In this document: positions 18,354-27,318 of the stretch, piece by piece
How positions within the stretch are numbered: position 1 is the first letter of the stretch
Layout of the letters: the number at the start of each line of letters is the position of its first letter
Assembly: GCF_014779655.1 (NCBI RefSeq)
Contig: NZ_JACXYX010000015.1
Span: 62,001 to 126,000, forward strand
Reading direction: 5' to 3'
Source: Nocardioides ganghwensis
Lineage (GTDB): Bacteria; Actinomycetota; Actinomycetes; Propionibacteriales; Nocardioidaceae
DNA length: 64,000 nt
Notes under the pieces: generated by a model
Told to the model about the DNA's origin: nothing
The model's input: only the letters and a program-made list of their open reading frames with translations
Database searches by the model: none
Translations under genes and position numbers: made by a program

Positions 18354-19766
18354 TCAGTACGCGCCGCGGCTGGCCAGCACGGCGGTGACCGTGCGCGCCA
18401 GGATCAGCAGGTCCTGCACCATCGACCAGTTGTCGACGTAGTAGAGGTCGAGGCGGACGGTGTCCTCCCACGACAGGTCGGAGCGCCCGGACACCTGCCA
18501 GAGTCCGGTCATGCCGGGCATCACGTTGAGGCGGCGCAGCATGTCGTCCTCGTACTGCTCGACCTCGGTGGGCAGCGGCGGGCGGGGACCCACCAGGCTC
18601 ATCTCGCCGCGCACCACGTTCCACAGCTGGGGCAGCTCGTCGAGGGAGAAGCGCCGGATGAACCGGCCGGGCCGGGTGACGCGCGGGTCCTGGGTGCTCT
18701 TGAAGAGGACGTGGTCGCGAGCCTCGAGCTCGGCGAGCCGGTCCTCGGCGTCGATCGACATCGAGCGCAGCTTGAGGCAGGTGAACTCGGCACCCTGACG
18801 CCCGACGCGGACCTGCCGGAACAGCGCGGGGCCGCCGTCGTGGAGCCTGATCCAGAGCATGAGGGCGAGGAGGACCGGCCAGACGAGGGCCAGGACGGCC
18901 AGCGAGCCGAACAGGTCGAAGGCGCGCTTGGCGTCGTTGGTGGCCAGCTGCGAGCGCGAGCGCCCCAGGTGCATCAGCGGCAGTCCGGCGACCGGACGGA
19001 TCCGTACCCGCTCGCTGGAGACGTCGGTGACGTTGGGGGCGACGATGATCTGGACGTGCGCGTGGTCCTCGAGGTCCCAGGCGAGGCGGCGCAGCGCGGT
19101 GGAGGACTTCACCGCGCCCGCGGTGAAGAACACGATGTCGGGCGAGAACTCGTCGACGACCGCGCGAACGTCCTCGATGAGCCCGAGGACCGGGACGCCC
19201 GCGGAGATGGTCTCCGGCCCGGCGTGGACGGCCGGCACCAGGCACCCCATCACCTGGTATCCGAGCCAGGACTCGCGGGCCAGCACCTGGTGGATCTCGG
19301 CGATGTAGATCGGGCTGCCGACGAGCAGCACCTTGGAGTTGAGGTGCCCGGCGCTCCTGAGCCGCTGGATGACCCGTCTGCTGACCAGCCGCCCGAGGAG
19401 GAGCGTCATGACGCCGAGGGGGAAGTAGAGGACGAAGAAGCCGCGGGAGAGCGGGTACTGCATGAGGTAGGCCATGGTCGCGACGAGCGCGGCCGTGAAG
19501 ACCGACGCGTTGACGACCTGCTTGAACTCCTCGGTGCCGGCACCGATCACGTCCAGCTCGTAGGCGCCGAAGTAGACGAGCATGACCAGCCACGTCCCGA
19601 GGAAGAAGACGCTGGCGAGGGCGGTGTTCTCGAGGATGTCGCCCGCGGTGGCGAAGATCGGGAGGGTCATCCGGAAGCGGATGGCGAGGACGGTCGCCAG
19701 CGCGATCATGACGAGGTCGACGCCGCCGAGCAGCCACGGGAGCAGCCGGGAGCCTTCGGGACGCAC
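18354..19766 (-). CDS. polyprenyl glycosylphosphotransferase (initiating sugar transferase)
   Basis: A 470-residue membrane enzyme that transfers a sugar-1-phosphate from an NDP-sugar to undecaprenyl phosphate, starting each repeat unit. Four N-terminal membrane segments (within about 10-125) and a CoA-binding-like Rossmann domain (KVLLVGSPIYIAEIH) precede a fifth membrane segment (about 275-300). The C-terminal catalytic domain has DGGPALFRQVRVGRQGAEF, FIRRFSLDELPQLWNVVRG, EMSLVGPRPPLP and MTGLWQVSGRS, all conserved in WbaP/EpsE-type transferases. The GTG start is 1 base after the upstream stop, making it the last gene of the operon that begins near 27160. It is convergent with the autokinase gene. 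Confidence 0.94.
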   Translation of the reverse strand: MRPEGSRLLPWLLGGVDLVMIALATVLAIRFRMTLPIFATAGDILENTALASVFFLGTWLVMLVYFGAYELDVIGAGTEEFKQVVNASVFTAALVATMAYLMQYPLSRGFFVLYFPLGVMTLLLGRLVSRRVIQRLRSAGHLNSKVLLVGSPIYIAEIHQVLARESWLGYQVMGCLVPAVHAGPETISAGVPVLGLIEDVRAVVDEFSPDIVFFTAGAVKSSTALRRLAWDLEDHAHVQIIVAPNVTDVSSERVRIRPVAGLPLMHLGRSRSQLATNDAKRAFDLFGSLAVLALVWPVLLALMLWIRLHDGGPALFRQVRVGRQGAEFTCLKLRSMSIDAEDRLAELEARDHVLFKSTQDPRVTRPGRFIRRFSLDELPQLWNVVRGEMSLVGPRPPLPTEVEQYEDDMLRRLNVMPGMTGLWQVSGRSDLSWEDTVRLDLYYVDNWSMVQDLLILARTVTAVLASRGAY

Positions 19767-19767
19767 G

Positions 19768-20889
19768 TCAGGCCACCGTTCCTTCCCCCAGAGCAATCGT
19801 GCGGATCCTGTCGATGAACCGGGCCTCGCCGAACTCCTCGGCCCGGGCCCGCAGTCTTGCACCGTCCCAGCCGTGCCGGTCGGAAACGTCGAGGGCCACC
19901 GCGATCTGGTCCGGGTCGGGGCGGTCGAAGAACACCCCGGTCTCGCCCTCCAGGACGGTCTCGAGGAACCCGCCGCCGCGCAGGGCCACGGCGGGGACGC
20001 CGAAGGCGGCGGCCTCCAGGGGGGCCAGGCCGAAGTCCTCGTGGCTCGCGGCGACGAGGACGCCCGCCCCGGCGTACACGCCGCGCAGCTGCGCGTCGGG
20101 GAGGCCGCCGAGGATGCGGACGTTGTCGGGGAGCGTCGCGCGCAGCCGGGACTCCTCCGGACCGCGGCCCACCACGACCAGGCGGCGCTCGGTGCCGCGG
20201 ACGGCCTCGATGACGGCGTCGACGTTCTTGTAGGGCAGCAACCGCGAGACCACGAGCGCGTAGCCGGGCTCCCACCCGTCCAGCTCGGGCACCGGCTCGG
20301 TCGGGGCGGAGGCGTCCATGCCGTGCGGCGGGGGCAGCAGCTCGGCGTCGCGGCCGTACGTCGCGCGGATGCGCTGCTGCACGACGCGGCTGTTGGCGAG
20401 GTAGACGTCGACCTGGTCCGCCCGGCGCCGGTCCCAGCGCTTGAGGACGGGGCGCATCGCCAGCAGCGGCGGGCCCACGGGGGAGCGCCAGGCGGCGCCG
20501 CCGAGGTACTCGTCGGTCTGGTAGAGCCAGCGGGCCGGGTTGTGGCAGTAGACGACCGTGCGGGTCCGGTCGCCGGTCTCGAAGCCGTGGGCCCAGCCGC
20601 TGCTCGACGCCACCACGACGTCGGCGTCGACGCGCATCCGTGAGGCGGCCGGGGCCAGCAGCGGGAGGGCGAGCCGGTGGTCGCGGCGGAGGGGGGCGAG
20701 CCGGTTGAGGGGGGACGTACGGACGTCGGCGTCGGCGAAGTCGGGATAGGTGGCGTCGGGGTCGTAGAGGGTGGTGTGCAGGGGCGCGTCGGGGAAGGCG
20801 CGCATGAGCGTGAGGACGACGCGCTCGGCGCCGCCACGCTGGGTGAGGTAGTCGTGGGCGATCGCCACGGGTGGCCGGTGGGTGCTCAT
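19768..20889 (-). CDS. family 4-type glycosyltransferase
   Basis: A 373-residue GT-B enzyme. The N-terminal acceptor half begins with VAIAHDYLTQRGGAERVVL, the GGAExV loop of GT4 proteins. The C-terminal donor half has ALVVSRLLPYKNVDAVIEA, VVVGRGPEESRLRA and the E-x7-E region HEDFGLAPLEAAAFGVPAVA. The protein should add a sugar to the lipid-linked repeat unit at the cytoplasmic membrane face; donor and acceptor are not deducible. ATG overlaps the upstream stop (ATGA) and the downstream start follows closely, so it sits inside one operon. Confidence 0.92.
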   Translation of the reverse strand: MSTHRPPVAIAHDYLTQRGGAERVVLTLMRAFPDAPLHTTLYDPDATYPDFADADVRTSPLNRLAPLRRDHRLALPLLAPAASRMRVDADVVVASSSGWAHGFETGDRTRTVVYCHNPARWLYQTDEYLGGAAWRSPVGPPLLAMRPVLKRWDRRRADQVDVYLANSRVVQQRIRATYGRDAELLPPPHGMDASAPTEPVPELDGWEPGYALVVSRLLPYKNVDAVIEAVRGTERRLVVVGRGPEESRLRATLPDNVRILGGLPDAQLRGVYAGAGVLVAASHEDFGLAPLEAAAFGVPAVALRGGGFLETVLEGETGVFFDRPDPDQIAVALDVSDRHGWDGARLRARAEEFGEARFIDRIRTIALGEGTVA

Positions 20890-21908
20890 GTGATCCCCAG
20901 GTCCGTGAGCAGGGCCTCGACCCGCAGCCGGCCGGCCCGCGGCGAGTACTGCTCCTCCCAGCGCCGGCGGGCGCGCCCGGTCACGTCGCGCACCTCCTCC
21001 GGGGTGGCTCGGAGCGCTCGCTCGAGGACCCGGGCCAGGTCGTCGGCGTCGCCGGCGCGGGCGACCCACGGGTGGTCGGGGCCCGCCACCTCGGGCAGGG
21101 CGCCGGCGGCGGAGATGACGAAGGGGACGCCGGCCGCCATGGCCTCGGCGACCACGAGGCCGAAGGGCTCGGGCCAGACGCTCGGGAACACGACGACGTC
21201 GACGCGGCGGAACAGGTCGGCGGGGCTGGTGTGCCCGAGGCGTACGGCGCGCGGGCCGAGGCCGGCGAGCGCGTGCTCGACGGTGCGCACGTCCGCCTCC
21301 GCGACGTAGCGCGAGTCGCCGGCGAGGAGGAGGTCGCCCGCGACGGCCGCGCGGGCGACGGCACGCACGAGGACGTCGACCCCCTTGTCGGTCGAGATCC
21401 TGCCGAGGTAGCCGACGGCGCCGGTCCGCACGGCGGGCCGGTCGAGGGTGGGGAGGTCGGAGGTCCAGTTGGCGTGCGCGCGGCTGCCACTCACCCGTCC
21501 CGCCATGTCCGACGACGGCACGAGGGTGGCCAGCGCCCCCCGGCGTGCGACGCGGGCCGCGACCGCCTGCGCCCGGCCGCGGGGGTCCTGGTGGAGGTGG
21601 ACGATGCGCCGCGGGTGGCCGGCGGTCGCCAGGGCGGGCACGAGCCCGTGGCACCACAGGACGCCGTCGCGCTCCGTACGGTCCCAGGCGCGGAGCCGCT
21701 GGAGGTGGTCGCGGCGGCCGTCGGCGCGGATCGCCACCACGTCCGCGCCGACGCCGGCGGCGGCGTCGAGGACCTCGGTGGGGGAGTCCGCGGCCACGAC
21801 CGTCACCGGGTGGCCGAGGTCGAGCAGGGCCTCGGCGTGGCGCAGCAGCACCTGCTCACCGCCGCCCAGGTCGGGGTTGTTGGCGGCGAGGTGGATCCGC
21901 TCAGGCAT
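20886..21908 (-). CDS. family 4-type glycosyltransferase
   Basis: A 340-residue GT-B enzyme. It starts with IHLAANNPDLGGGEQVLLRH, a variant of the GG-x-E loop, and has VGYLGRISTDKGVDVLVRA in the donor half. The E-x7-E motif is in VVVFPSVWPEPFGLVVAEAM. It is shorter than the downstream family 4 gene and not its duplicate. It overlaps the ligase gene upstream by 8 bases and the downstream gene by 4, consistent with one transcript and coupled translation. Substrates unknown. Confidence 0.91.
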   Translation of the reverse strand: MPERIHLAANNPDLGGGEQVLLRHAEALLDLGHPVTVVAADSPTEVLDAAAGVGADVVAIRADGRRDHLQRLRAWDRTERDGVLWCHGLVPALATAGHPRRIVHLHQDPRGRAQAVAARVARRGALATLVPSSDMAGRVSGSRAHANWTSDLPTLDRPAVRTGAVGYLGRISTDKGVDVLVRAVARAAVAGDLLLAGDSRYVAEADVRTVEHALAGLGPRAVRLGHTSPADLFRRVDVVVFPSVWPEPFGLVVAEAMAAGVPFVISAAGALPEVAGPDHPWVARAGDADDLARVLERALRATPEEVRDVTGRARRRWEEQYSPRAGRLRVEALLTDLGIT

Positions 21909-23052
21909 CGGCCACGGCCTCCGGTGGTGGCCGCAGCGACTGGCCGAGGGCGAAGCCGACCGCGATCGCCGTGGGGGTGTCGAGAAGCACCTCGCCGAGG
22001 GTGATCGCCATGACCGCCGCGCCGATGAGGGCGGCCTGTGCTCCCGCGGCCGCGAGGTCGCCTGCGCGCGAGTGCCGCGAGACGACGAGGAAGGCGAAGG
22101 CCACCAGGCCGAGCACGAGGAGGAGCGCGATCCAGCCGCCCTCCTGGCGGACGGCGAGATAGCTGTTGTGGAAGAAGAACTCGAGGTCGCGGACCTCGAC
22201 CCGCGCCGTGCCGGGACCGTTGCCGTACCACGGGGCATCGGCGAGCTCGACCCGCTCCTGCGCGATGATCCGCTCCCGCAGGGAGTCGCTTCCGGACCGG
22301 TCCGAGAACGGGCCGTAGAGGACGAGGTCCTCCGGGATGTTGTCGACCAGCCAGACGAGCGCGGCCGCGACCGCGGCGCCGCCCGCGGCACCCAGACGCC
22401 GTCCGGCGAACAGCCAGAAGATCGCGAACGCGCCCGCCAGCAGCCCGGTCCGCGAGAAGCAGAGCACCAGGCCGGCCAGGAGCGGCACGGCCAGGGCGAC
22501 GCGCACCTTCCACCGGTCGTCGGCGAAGACCACGGCGAGGACGCCGAGGACGGCGATGAAGAAGGCGCCGGCGTTGGGGTCGCCGAGGAAGCCGGTCAGC
22601 CGGCCGGGATAGGTGTCGCCTCCGATGCCGGCCAGGGCGAGCGCGATGACGGCGACCAGCCCGGCGCCGAGGCCCGCGCCGGCGGACCGCAGCGAGACCC
22701 GGCCGGTGCCGAGGGCCCAGACCAGGCCGGCCAGGACGACGACGTGGCCCACGCGCCGCGCCCAGTCGACGTCGTTGGCCTGGCCCGAGTAGAGCAGGAG
22801 CGCGAGGAGGGCGCCGAGGGCGAGCACCACCACCTCGTGCAGCCGGGCCCCGCCCCGGGCCGGCCGGAACAGGCTCAGGCCGACCAGGGCCGCCATGGCG
22901 AGCTCGTTGACCGGCAGCCCTGCGACCTCGACGGTGCGGAAGGGGAGGACGGCCATCAGCAGGAAGTCGGTCGCCCGGATCTCGCGGTCCGCCAGGTCGG
23001 CGCGGAGGACGGTCCGGTCCGGCAGGTTCCACGGGGTGTCGATCCGGCCCAT
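21901..23052 (-). CDS. O-antigen ligase/polymerase-like membrane protein
   Basis: A 383-residue protein with roughly ten or more hydrophobic segments and a large loop (about residues 235-305) before the last segments. RTGLLAGAFAIFWLFAG and the loop motif HNSYLAVRQEGGWIALLL are typical of the O-antigen ligase (WaaL/Wzy_C) family, the latter holding the conserved His. In a Gram-positive locus it more likely polymerises or attaches the glycan than joins it to lipid A. ATG overlaps the upstream stop by one base (TGATG). Its place between glycosyltransferases supports a Wzy-type role; this is inference. Confidence 0.85.
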   Translation of the reverse strand: MGRIDTPWNLPDRTVLRADLADREIRATDFLLMAVLPFRTVEVAGLPVNELAMAALVGLSLFRPARGGARLHEVVVLALGALLALLLYSGQANDVDWARRVGHVVVLAGLVWALGTGRVSLRSAGAGLGAGLVAVIALALAGIGGDTYPGRLTGFLGDPNAGAFFIAVLGVLAVVFADDRWKVRVALAVPLLAGLVLCFSRTGLLAGAFAIFWLFAGRRLGAAGGAAVAAALVWLVDNIPEDLVLYGPFSDRSGSDSLRERIIAQERVELADAPWYGNGPGTARVEVRDLEFFFHNSYLAVRQEGGWIALLLVLGLVAFAFLVVSRHSRAGDLAAAGAQAALIGAAVMAITLGEVLLDTPTAIAVGFALGQSLRPPPEAVADA

Positions 23053-24149
23053 CAGCCCGCCCCTGCCGAGGCGTACGTCGCCGCGATCCGGGCGCACATG
23101 TCCTCCACCGTCGGCCAGTCCCCCAGGGTCGGGCGGGCGGTGACGTCGAGGCCCTGGACGGCGAGCGCGGCTGCGACGGCCGCGGTGTCGTCGGCGTCCA
23201 CGAGCGAGGTCGGCGGCAGGATCTCCGGGTTGCCGCCCACGTCGCTCGCGACGACGCCCATCCCGCGGGTGGCGGCGTCCAGCAGGGCGTACGAGCAGTT
23301 CTCCCAGACCGACAGCATGGCCAGCACGTCGTGCTCGGCCATCGCCCGCTCGGCGTCGAGGTGGCCGGGCAGGGCGACGGCGTCGCCGAGGCCGAGGCGG
23401 TCGACCTGCGCGCGCAGCGCCCCCTCCTCGGGGCCGGTGCCCGCCAGCGTCAAGCGGGCCTCGGAGTGGTCGCGGCGGAGCACGGCGAAGGCGTCGAGTA
23501 GGTCGGGGAGCCGCTTCTCCGGAGCGAGCCGCGCCAGTGACAGGATGCGCAGGCCGGGCTGCGGCGCGTCGTGCGGTGGTCGGGGTGCGAGCGGAGCGAG
23601 CCTCGCGACCATCTCCACCCCGTTGGGGACGACGACCGGCGGCACCCGCGGGCGCCACTTCTCGACCATCGCGTCGGCCGTGGCGCGACTGACCGCGATC
23701 ACGGCGTCGAAGCGGCGCAGGCGCGCGGTGTGGACGGCTGCCATCGCCCGGGTGCGGGCCGACGAGCGGTGGTAGACGGTGTCGTCGCGGGCGATGCCGT
23801 GCTCGGTGGTCACCAGCCGCTGACCGCGCCCGGCGGCGAGGGCGACGACGATGTCGGCGTACGCCAGGTGGCTGTGCACCACGGCCGGACGGAGGGTGCG
23901 TACGACGTGGCACAGGCTGGCGGTCGAGGCGCGCAGCCCGTGGTCGGGGCCGAACGGCCGCTCGAGCACGGCGGCGCCCGCGTCGCGCAGCCGCGCGGGC
24001 AGGTCGCCGGGCGGTGCCAGGACCACCAGTCGCCAGCCGGGGATGCCGGCGCGGGCGACGTCGAGGACGTGCCGGGCCACCCCAGCGAGGTCGCTCACCG
24101 GGACCACCCACAGTGCCGTCGGTGGGGCAGCGGGCTGGCTCAGAACCAT
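23052..24149 (-). CDS. family 4-type glycosyltransferase
   Basis: A 365-residue GT-B enzyme. The N-terminal half has VSDLAGVARHVLDVARAG and VVHSHLAYADIVVALAAG. The donor half has RILSLARLAPEKRLPDLLDA, LTLAGTGPEEGALRAQ and LSVWENCSYALLDAATRGMG, where the usual E-x7-E region carries WENCSYALLDA, a mild departure from the common EGFG form. It overlaps the NeuB-fusion stop by 10 bases and is coupled to the ligase gene. It may act on the nonulosonate-bearing unit because it directly follows that gene; this is inference. Confidence 0.9.
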   Translation of the reverse strand: MVLSQPAAPPTALWVVPVSDLAGVARHVLDVARAGIPGWRLVVLAPPGDLPARLRDAGAAVLERPFGPDHGLRASTASLCHVVRTLRPAVVHSHLAYADIVVALAAGRGQRLVTTEHGIARDDTVYHRSSARTRAMAAVHTARLRRFDAVIAVSRATADAMVEKWRPRVPPVVVPNGVEMVARLAPLAPRPPHDAPQPGLRILSLARLAPEKRLPDLLDAFAVLRRDHSEARLTLAGTGPEEGALRAQVDRLGLGDAVALPGHLDAERAMAEHDVLAMLSVWENCSYALLDAATRGMGVVASDVGGNPEILPPTSLVDADDTAAVAAALAVQGLDVTARPTLGDWPTVEDMCARIAATYASAGAG

Positions 24150-26449
24150 TGCTCCAGCCGCTCGAGGGCGATCCAGAAGCCCTCGCCGTCGTTGACGTGC
24201 CCCTGCCAGATCTCGGGGATGAAGCTCACGCCCGGCGCCAGCACCTCGAGCTGCTTGGCCAGCACCGCCCAGTCGATCTCGCCGTCGCCGACCTGGACGC
24301 CCTCGCCGTCGACGCCGGTCGCGTCGACGAGGTGGAGGTGCTCGGTGTGCGGCGCGAGGAGGTCGGTCGCCTCGGAGAAGGACATGCCGAGGTAGTTGGC
24401 CGAGAGCTTGGAGTGGGAGACGTCGAAGCAGAGCCGGCGGTCGTAGCGCTCGGCGAACTCCGCGGTGTCGCGCGGGTCGACGAAGAGGTTGCAGTAGAGC
24501 TGGCCGCCCATGTACCAGGGGTAGGGCGGCAGCGTCTGCGCGCAGAGCCGGACGCCGGAGTCGTCGACGCGGGCGAGACCGGCGGCCACCCGGGCGTACA
24601 TCGCCTCGCGCTGCTCGGGGCGGACGAACGCGTCGGTGGTGAAGCCGCCGAGGCTGGCCACGACGACCGGGCCCTCGGCGTCGGCCTTGGCGTCCGCGCC
24701 GCGGGTGAAGTGCTGCTGCATCTCGCGGGTGGTGTCGACGACGCGCTGGAGCTCGCGGATCGAGCGCTCCCAGTGGTCGTCGTCCTCGGAGGCGAGGTTG
24801 AGCAGGAAGTCCCCGGCGAACAGGTCGGGCGAGTGGGTGGTGAAGCCCATCGGCAGGCCGCCGTCGTACTTCGCGAAGACGTCGGCGACCGGCAGGTCGA
24901 GGTCCTTGTAGGAGAAGTGGAACTCGAGGAAGTCCGGGGTGGTGTCCTTCGTCATGGCGTCGATGTCGTGGTAGCGGACGGCCAGGCCCCACGGGCGGTC
25001 GAAGTCGTAGGCCCGCCCGCGCGGGGCGGCGTCGCCGAGGTCGGTGGCGTAGAAGAAGTCGCCGGCGTCGAGCGCGCGCGTGGTCGTACGCCCCACGAGC
25101 CGGTCGTAGGCGTTGGGCTGGAGGCCGCGGCCGGGGCTCTTGATGTCGATGTCGGCGTCGGTGAGGGTCTCGCCGACCTCGATGCGGCGGGCCGCGACGA
25201 GGGACTTGGCCAGGTTGACGCGGTTCATCATCTCGCCGGTGGAGACCGCGCGCGGCGCGGACGTGCCGAGGGCCTCCTCGACCTCGCGGACGCGCTGGAC
25301 CATCTCCTTGAACTCGCCGGGGAGCAGGCTGACCTTGTGGTCGTTGCCCTCGAGGTCGCGGTCGACGGTGAAGTGCTTCTCGATGATGCGGGCGCCCAGG
25401 GCCACCGCGGCCAGCGCGACGTGGAACCCGCGCTCGTGCCCGGAGTAGCCGACGGGCGCCTGGGTGAGCTCGGCGAGCCGGGTCAGGTAGGCGAGGTTGA
25501 CGTCCTTGAACGGCGCCGGGTAGGTCGACTGGCAGTGCAGGAAGGCGTGGGCGACCCCGGTGCCGCGGATCAGGTCGACGGTCTCGCGGATCTCGCCCTC
25601 GGTGGACATGCCGGTCGAGATCACCATCGGCGTGCCGCTGGCGGCCATGTGGCGCAGCAGCGCGTGGTTGGTCATGTCGGCCGAGGCGACCTTGAGCGAG
25701 GTGATCCCGTAGTCGACGAGGCGGTCGACGCTGACGGGGTCCCACGCCGTGCACATCACGTCGATGCCGACGTCGCGACAGTGGTCGAAGACCTCGAAGA
25801 GGCCGTCGGCGCCGAGGTCGTACTTGGCGAGGAGGTCGAGGGTGTACTGCGGGCCGAGGTCCTCTCCGCCGGAGCCGGAGGAGCCCTGGCGGTAGAGCGA
25901 GTCCATGTCGCGCAGCTGGAACTTCACGACGTCGGCACCGGCCTCGACGGACAGGTCGACGAGCTGCTTGGCGAGCCCGACCTCGCCCTGGTGGTTGATC
26001 CCGATCTCGCTGATCATCAGCGCCGGCGCGTCGGGCGCGACGACGTGGCGCCCGATCCGGAGCTCGTCGGCCCGGTTGATCGCGATCGCGACGAGGTGGC
26101 CCCGGTCGTCGACGAGCGCGACGTGGTCGATGCCGGACCCGAACGCGTGCGAGATCTCGGCCGGGCTGCTGCCGATCGGCAGGCTGCGCGGGGAGGTGTT
26201 GGCCGCCTCGATCGCAGGTACGTCGGTGGTGAGGGTGGCGGCAGCGCTGACCCAGCGCCGGAAGTCGCCGTCCGACAGCACCCCGTCGAGGTGACCGTGC
26301 GAGTCGACGAGGAAGATCACGCGCGCCTTGTTGGCGGTGATCTTCTCCAGGGCACGCAGGACCGGGTCGCCCGAGTAGACGACGTACGGCGTGAGGTCAC
26401 GCTCGATGATCAAGGCGGAGGCCTTCCCTGGGAGTACGTACCCGACCAC
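24140..26449 (-). CDS. CBS-NeuB-SAF-sugar isomerase-like fusion (nonulosonic acid synthase family)
   Basis: A 769-residue multidomain protein. Residues about 15-135 are a pair of CBS-like repeats (PYVVYSGDPVLRALEKI, VIFLVDSHGHLDGVLSDGDF, then IDHVALVDDRGHLVAIAINR). Residues about 141-395 are a NeuB TIM barrel (APALMISEIGINHQGEVGLA, GADVVKFQLRD, YSGHERGFHVALAAVALGA, IIEKHFTVDRDLEGNDHKVS). Residues about 413-470 are an SAF/antifreeze-like domain. Residues about 480-769 are a xylose-isomerase-like TIM barrel (CFDVSHSKLSANYLG, HLHLVDATGVDGEG). NeuB enzymes condense phosphoenolpyruvate with a hexosamine to make sialic, legionaminic or pseudaminic acids; usual length is about 345. The extra barrel and CBS pair are unusual. 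It follows the CMP-transferase gene by 36 bases. Confidence 0.88.
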   Translation of the reverse strand: MVGYVLPGKASALIIERDLTPYVVYSGDPVLRALEKITANKARVIFLVDSHGHLDGVLSDGDFRRWVSAAATLTTDVPAIEAANTSPRSLPIGSSPAEISHAFGSGIDHVALVDDRGHLVAIAINRADELRIGRHVVAPDAPALMISEIGINHQGEVGLAKQLVDLSVEAGADVVKFQLRDMDSLYRQGSSGSGGEDLGPQYTLDLLAKYDLGADGLFEVFDHCRDVGIDVMCTAWDPVSVDRLVDYGITSLKVASADMTNHALLRHMAASGTPMVISTGMSTEGEIRETVDLIRGTGVAHAFLHCQSTYPAPFKDVNLAYLTRLAELTQAPVGYSGHERGFHVALAAVALGARIIEKHFTVDRDLEGNDHKVSLLPGEFKEMVQRVREVEEALGTSAPRAVSTGEMMNRVNLAKSLVAARRIEVGETLTDADIDIKSPGRGLQPNAYDRLVGRTTTRALDAGDFFYATDLGDAAPRGRAYDFDRPWGLAVRYHDIDAMTKDTTPDFLEFHFSYKDLDLPVADVFAKYDGGLPMGFTTHSPDLFAGDFLLNLASEDDDHWERSIRELQRVVDTTREMQQHFTRGADAKADAEGPVVVASLGGFTTDAFVRPEQREAMYARVAAGLARVDDSGVRLCAQTLPPYPWYMGGQLYCNLFVDPRDTAEFAERYDRRLCFDVSHSKLSANYLGMSFSEATDLLAPHTEHLHLVDATGVDGEGVQVGDGEIDWAVLAKQLEVLAPGVSFIPEIWQGHVNDGEGFWIALERLEQWF

Positions 26450-26485
26450 GGTATCCAGCGGATCGCCATGGCGTGGGCAGTCCGC

Positions 26486-27160
26486 TCAACGAGCAGTCAA
26501 CAACCTCGCGGCCAGCGCCACGTCGAGCTCGGTGTCGATGTCGATGCCCTCGTCCTCGGCCATCACGAACAGCCCGATGCGGCCGCCGAGCCGGTTGTCG
26601 TGGCGCTCGTAGATCTCGGTCCGGGTGACGTAGAGCGAGCCCGTCTCGCGGTAGCGGCGGGTCTGGTCGGTCAGGTCCTGCCGCCGCGGGCGTGCTGCGA
26701 CGTCGTACGCCGCGGTCGGCGGGTCGCCGGCCTGCCAGATGAACGGCGGCTGCTCGACGACGCCGACCATCGAGTCCACGCCGGTGTCTGCGAACTCGGC
26801 GAGGGCACGCCCGAGGGTGTCGCCGTGCCGGACAGGGGAGGTCGCCTGGAGCAGCATGACGGCGTCGGGTCGCCCGCGCTCGGCGCTCACCTGGTCGATG
26901 GCGTGCCGTACGACCGGCTCGGTCGGGGTGGTGTCCTGGGCGAGCTCGGCCGGCCGCAGCCACGGCACGCGGGCGCCGGCGCCCCGGGCCACGTCGGCGA
27001 TCTCCTCGTCGTCGGTCGAGACGACGACGTCGAGGCCGGGGGTCGCGAGGGCCTGCTCGATCGTCCAGACGATGAGCGGCTTGCCGCCCACGTCGAGCAG
27101 GTTCTTGCGGGGGACGCCCTTGGAGCCGCCCCGGGCCGGGATCACGCAGAGGGTGCTCAT
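26486..27160 (-). CDS. CMP-nonulosonate (acylneuraminate) cytidylyltransferase
   Basis: A 224-residue cytoplasmic enzyme that activates a nonulosonic acid with CTP to give a CMP-sugar donor. The N-terminus CVIPARGGSKGVPRKNLLDV is the signature CTP-binding loop of NeuA-type enzymes. VVVSTDDEEIADVARGAGA and MLLQATSPVRHGDTLGRAL follow, with EGIDIDTELDVALAARL at the end carrying the metal-binding Asp pair. Length is the family norm. It is probably the first gene of the operon running to 18354, with the NeuB fusion next. Which acid (sialic, legionaminic, pseudaminic or other) cannot be told here. Confidence 0.93.
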   Translation of the reverse strand: MSTLCVIPARGGSKGVPRKNLLDVGGKPLIVWTIEQALATPGLDVVVSTDDEEIADVARGAGARVPWLRPAELAQDTTPTEPVVRHAIDQVSAERGRPDAVMLLQATSPVRHGDTLGRALAEFADTGVDSMVGVVEQPPFIWQAGDPPTAAYDVAARPRRQDLTDQTRRYRETGSLYVTRTEIYERHDNRLGGRIGLFVMAEDEGIDIDTELDVALAARLLTAR

Positions 27161-27318
27161 CGGTCACTCTGTCGGTCGAACCCGTCCAAGATTCCGGGTG
27201 ACGATGGTCGGAACCCGGACGGAAGGAGGGCGGGCGCTTCGCGGGGGGACATAGGTTCCACGCTCTCAGAGTCCGTCCGCGATCATGCGGATTCCGGATT
27301 CATGGCCGACGGCTTGTC

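Noticed and set aside
15895..19737. Very long minus-strand open frame of over 1200 codons
   Set aside because: Only its end (15895-16776) is a real gene. The rest is Arg/Ala/Pro-rich sequence opposite the autokinase or out of frame with the sugar transferase, a usual effect of high GC.
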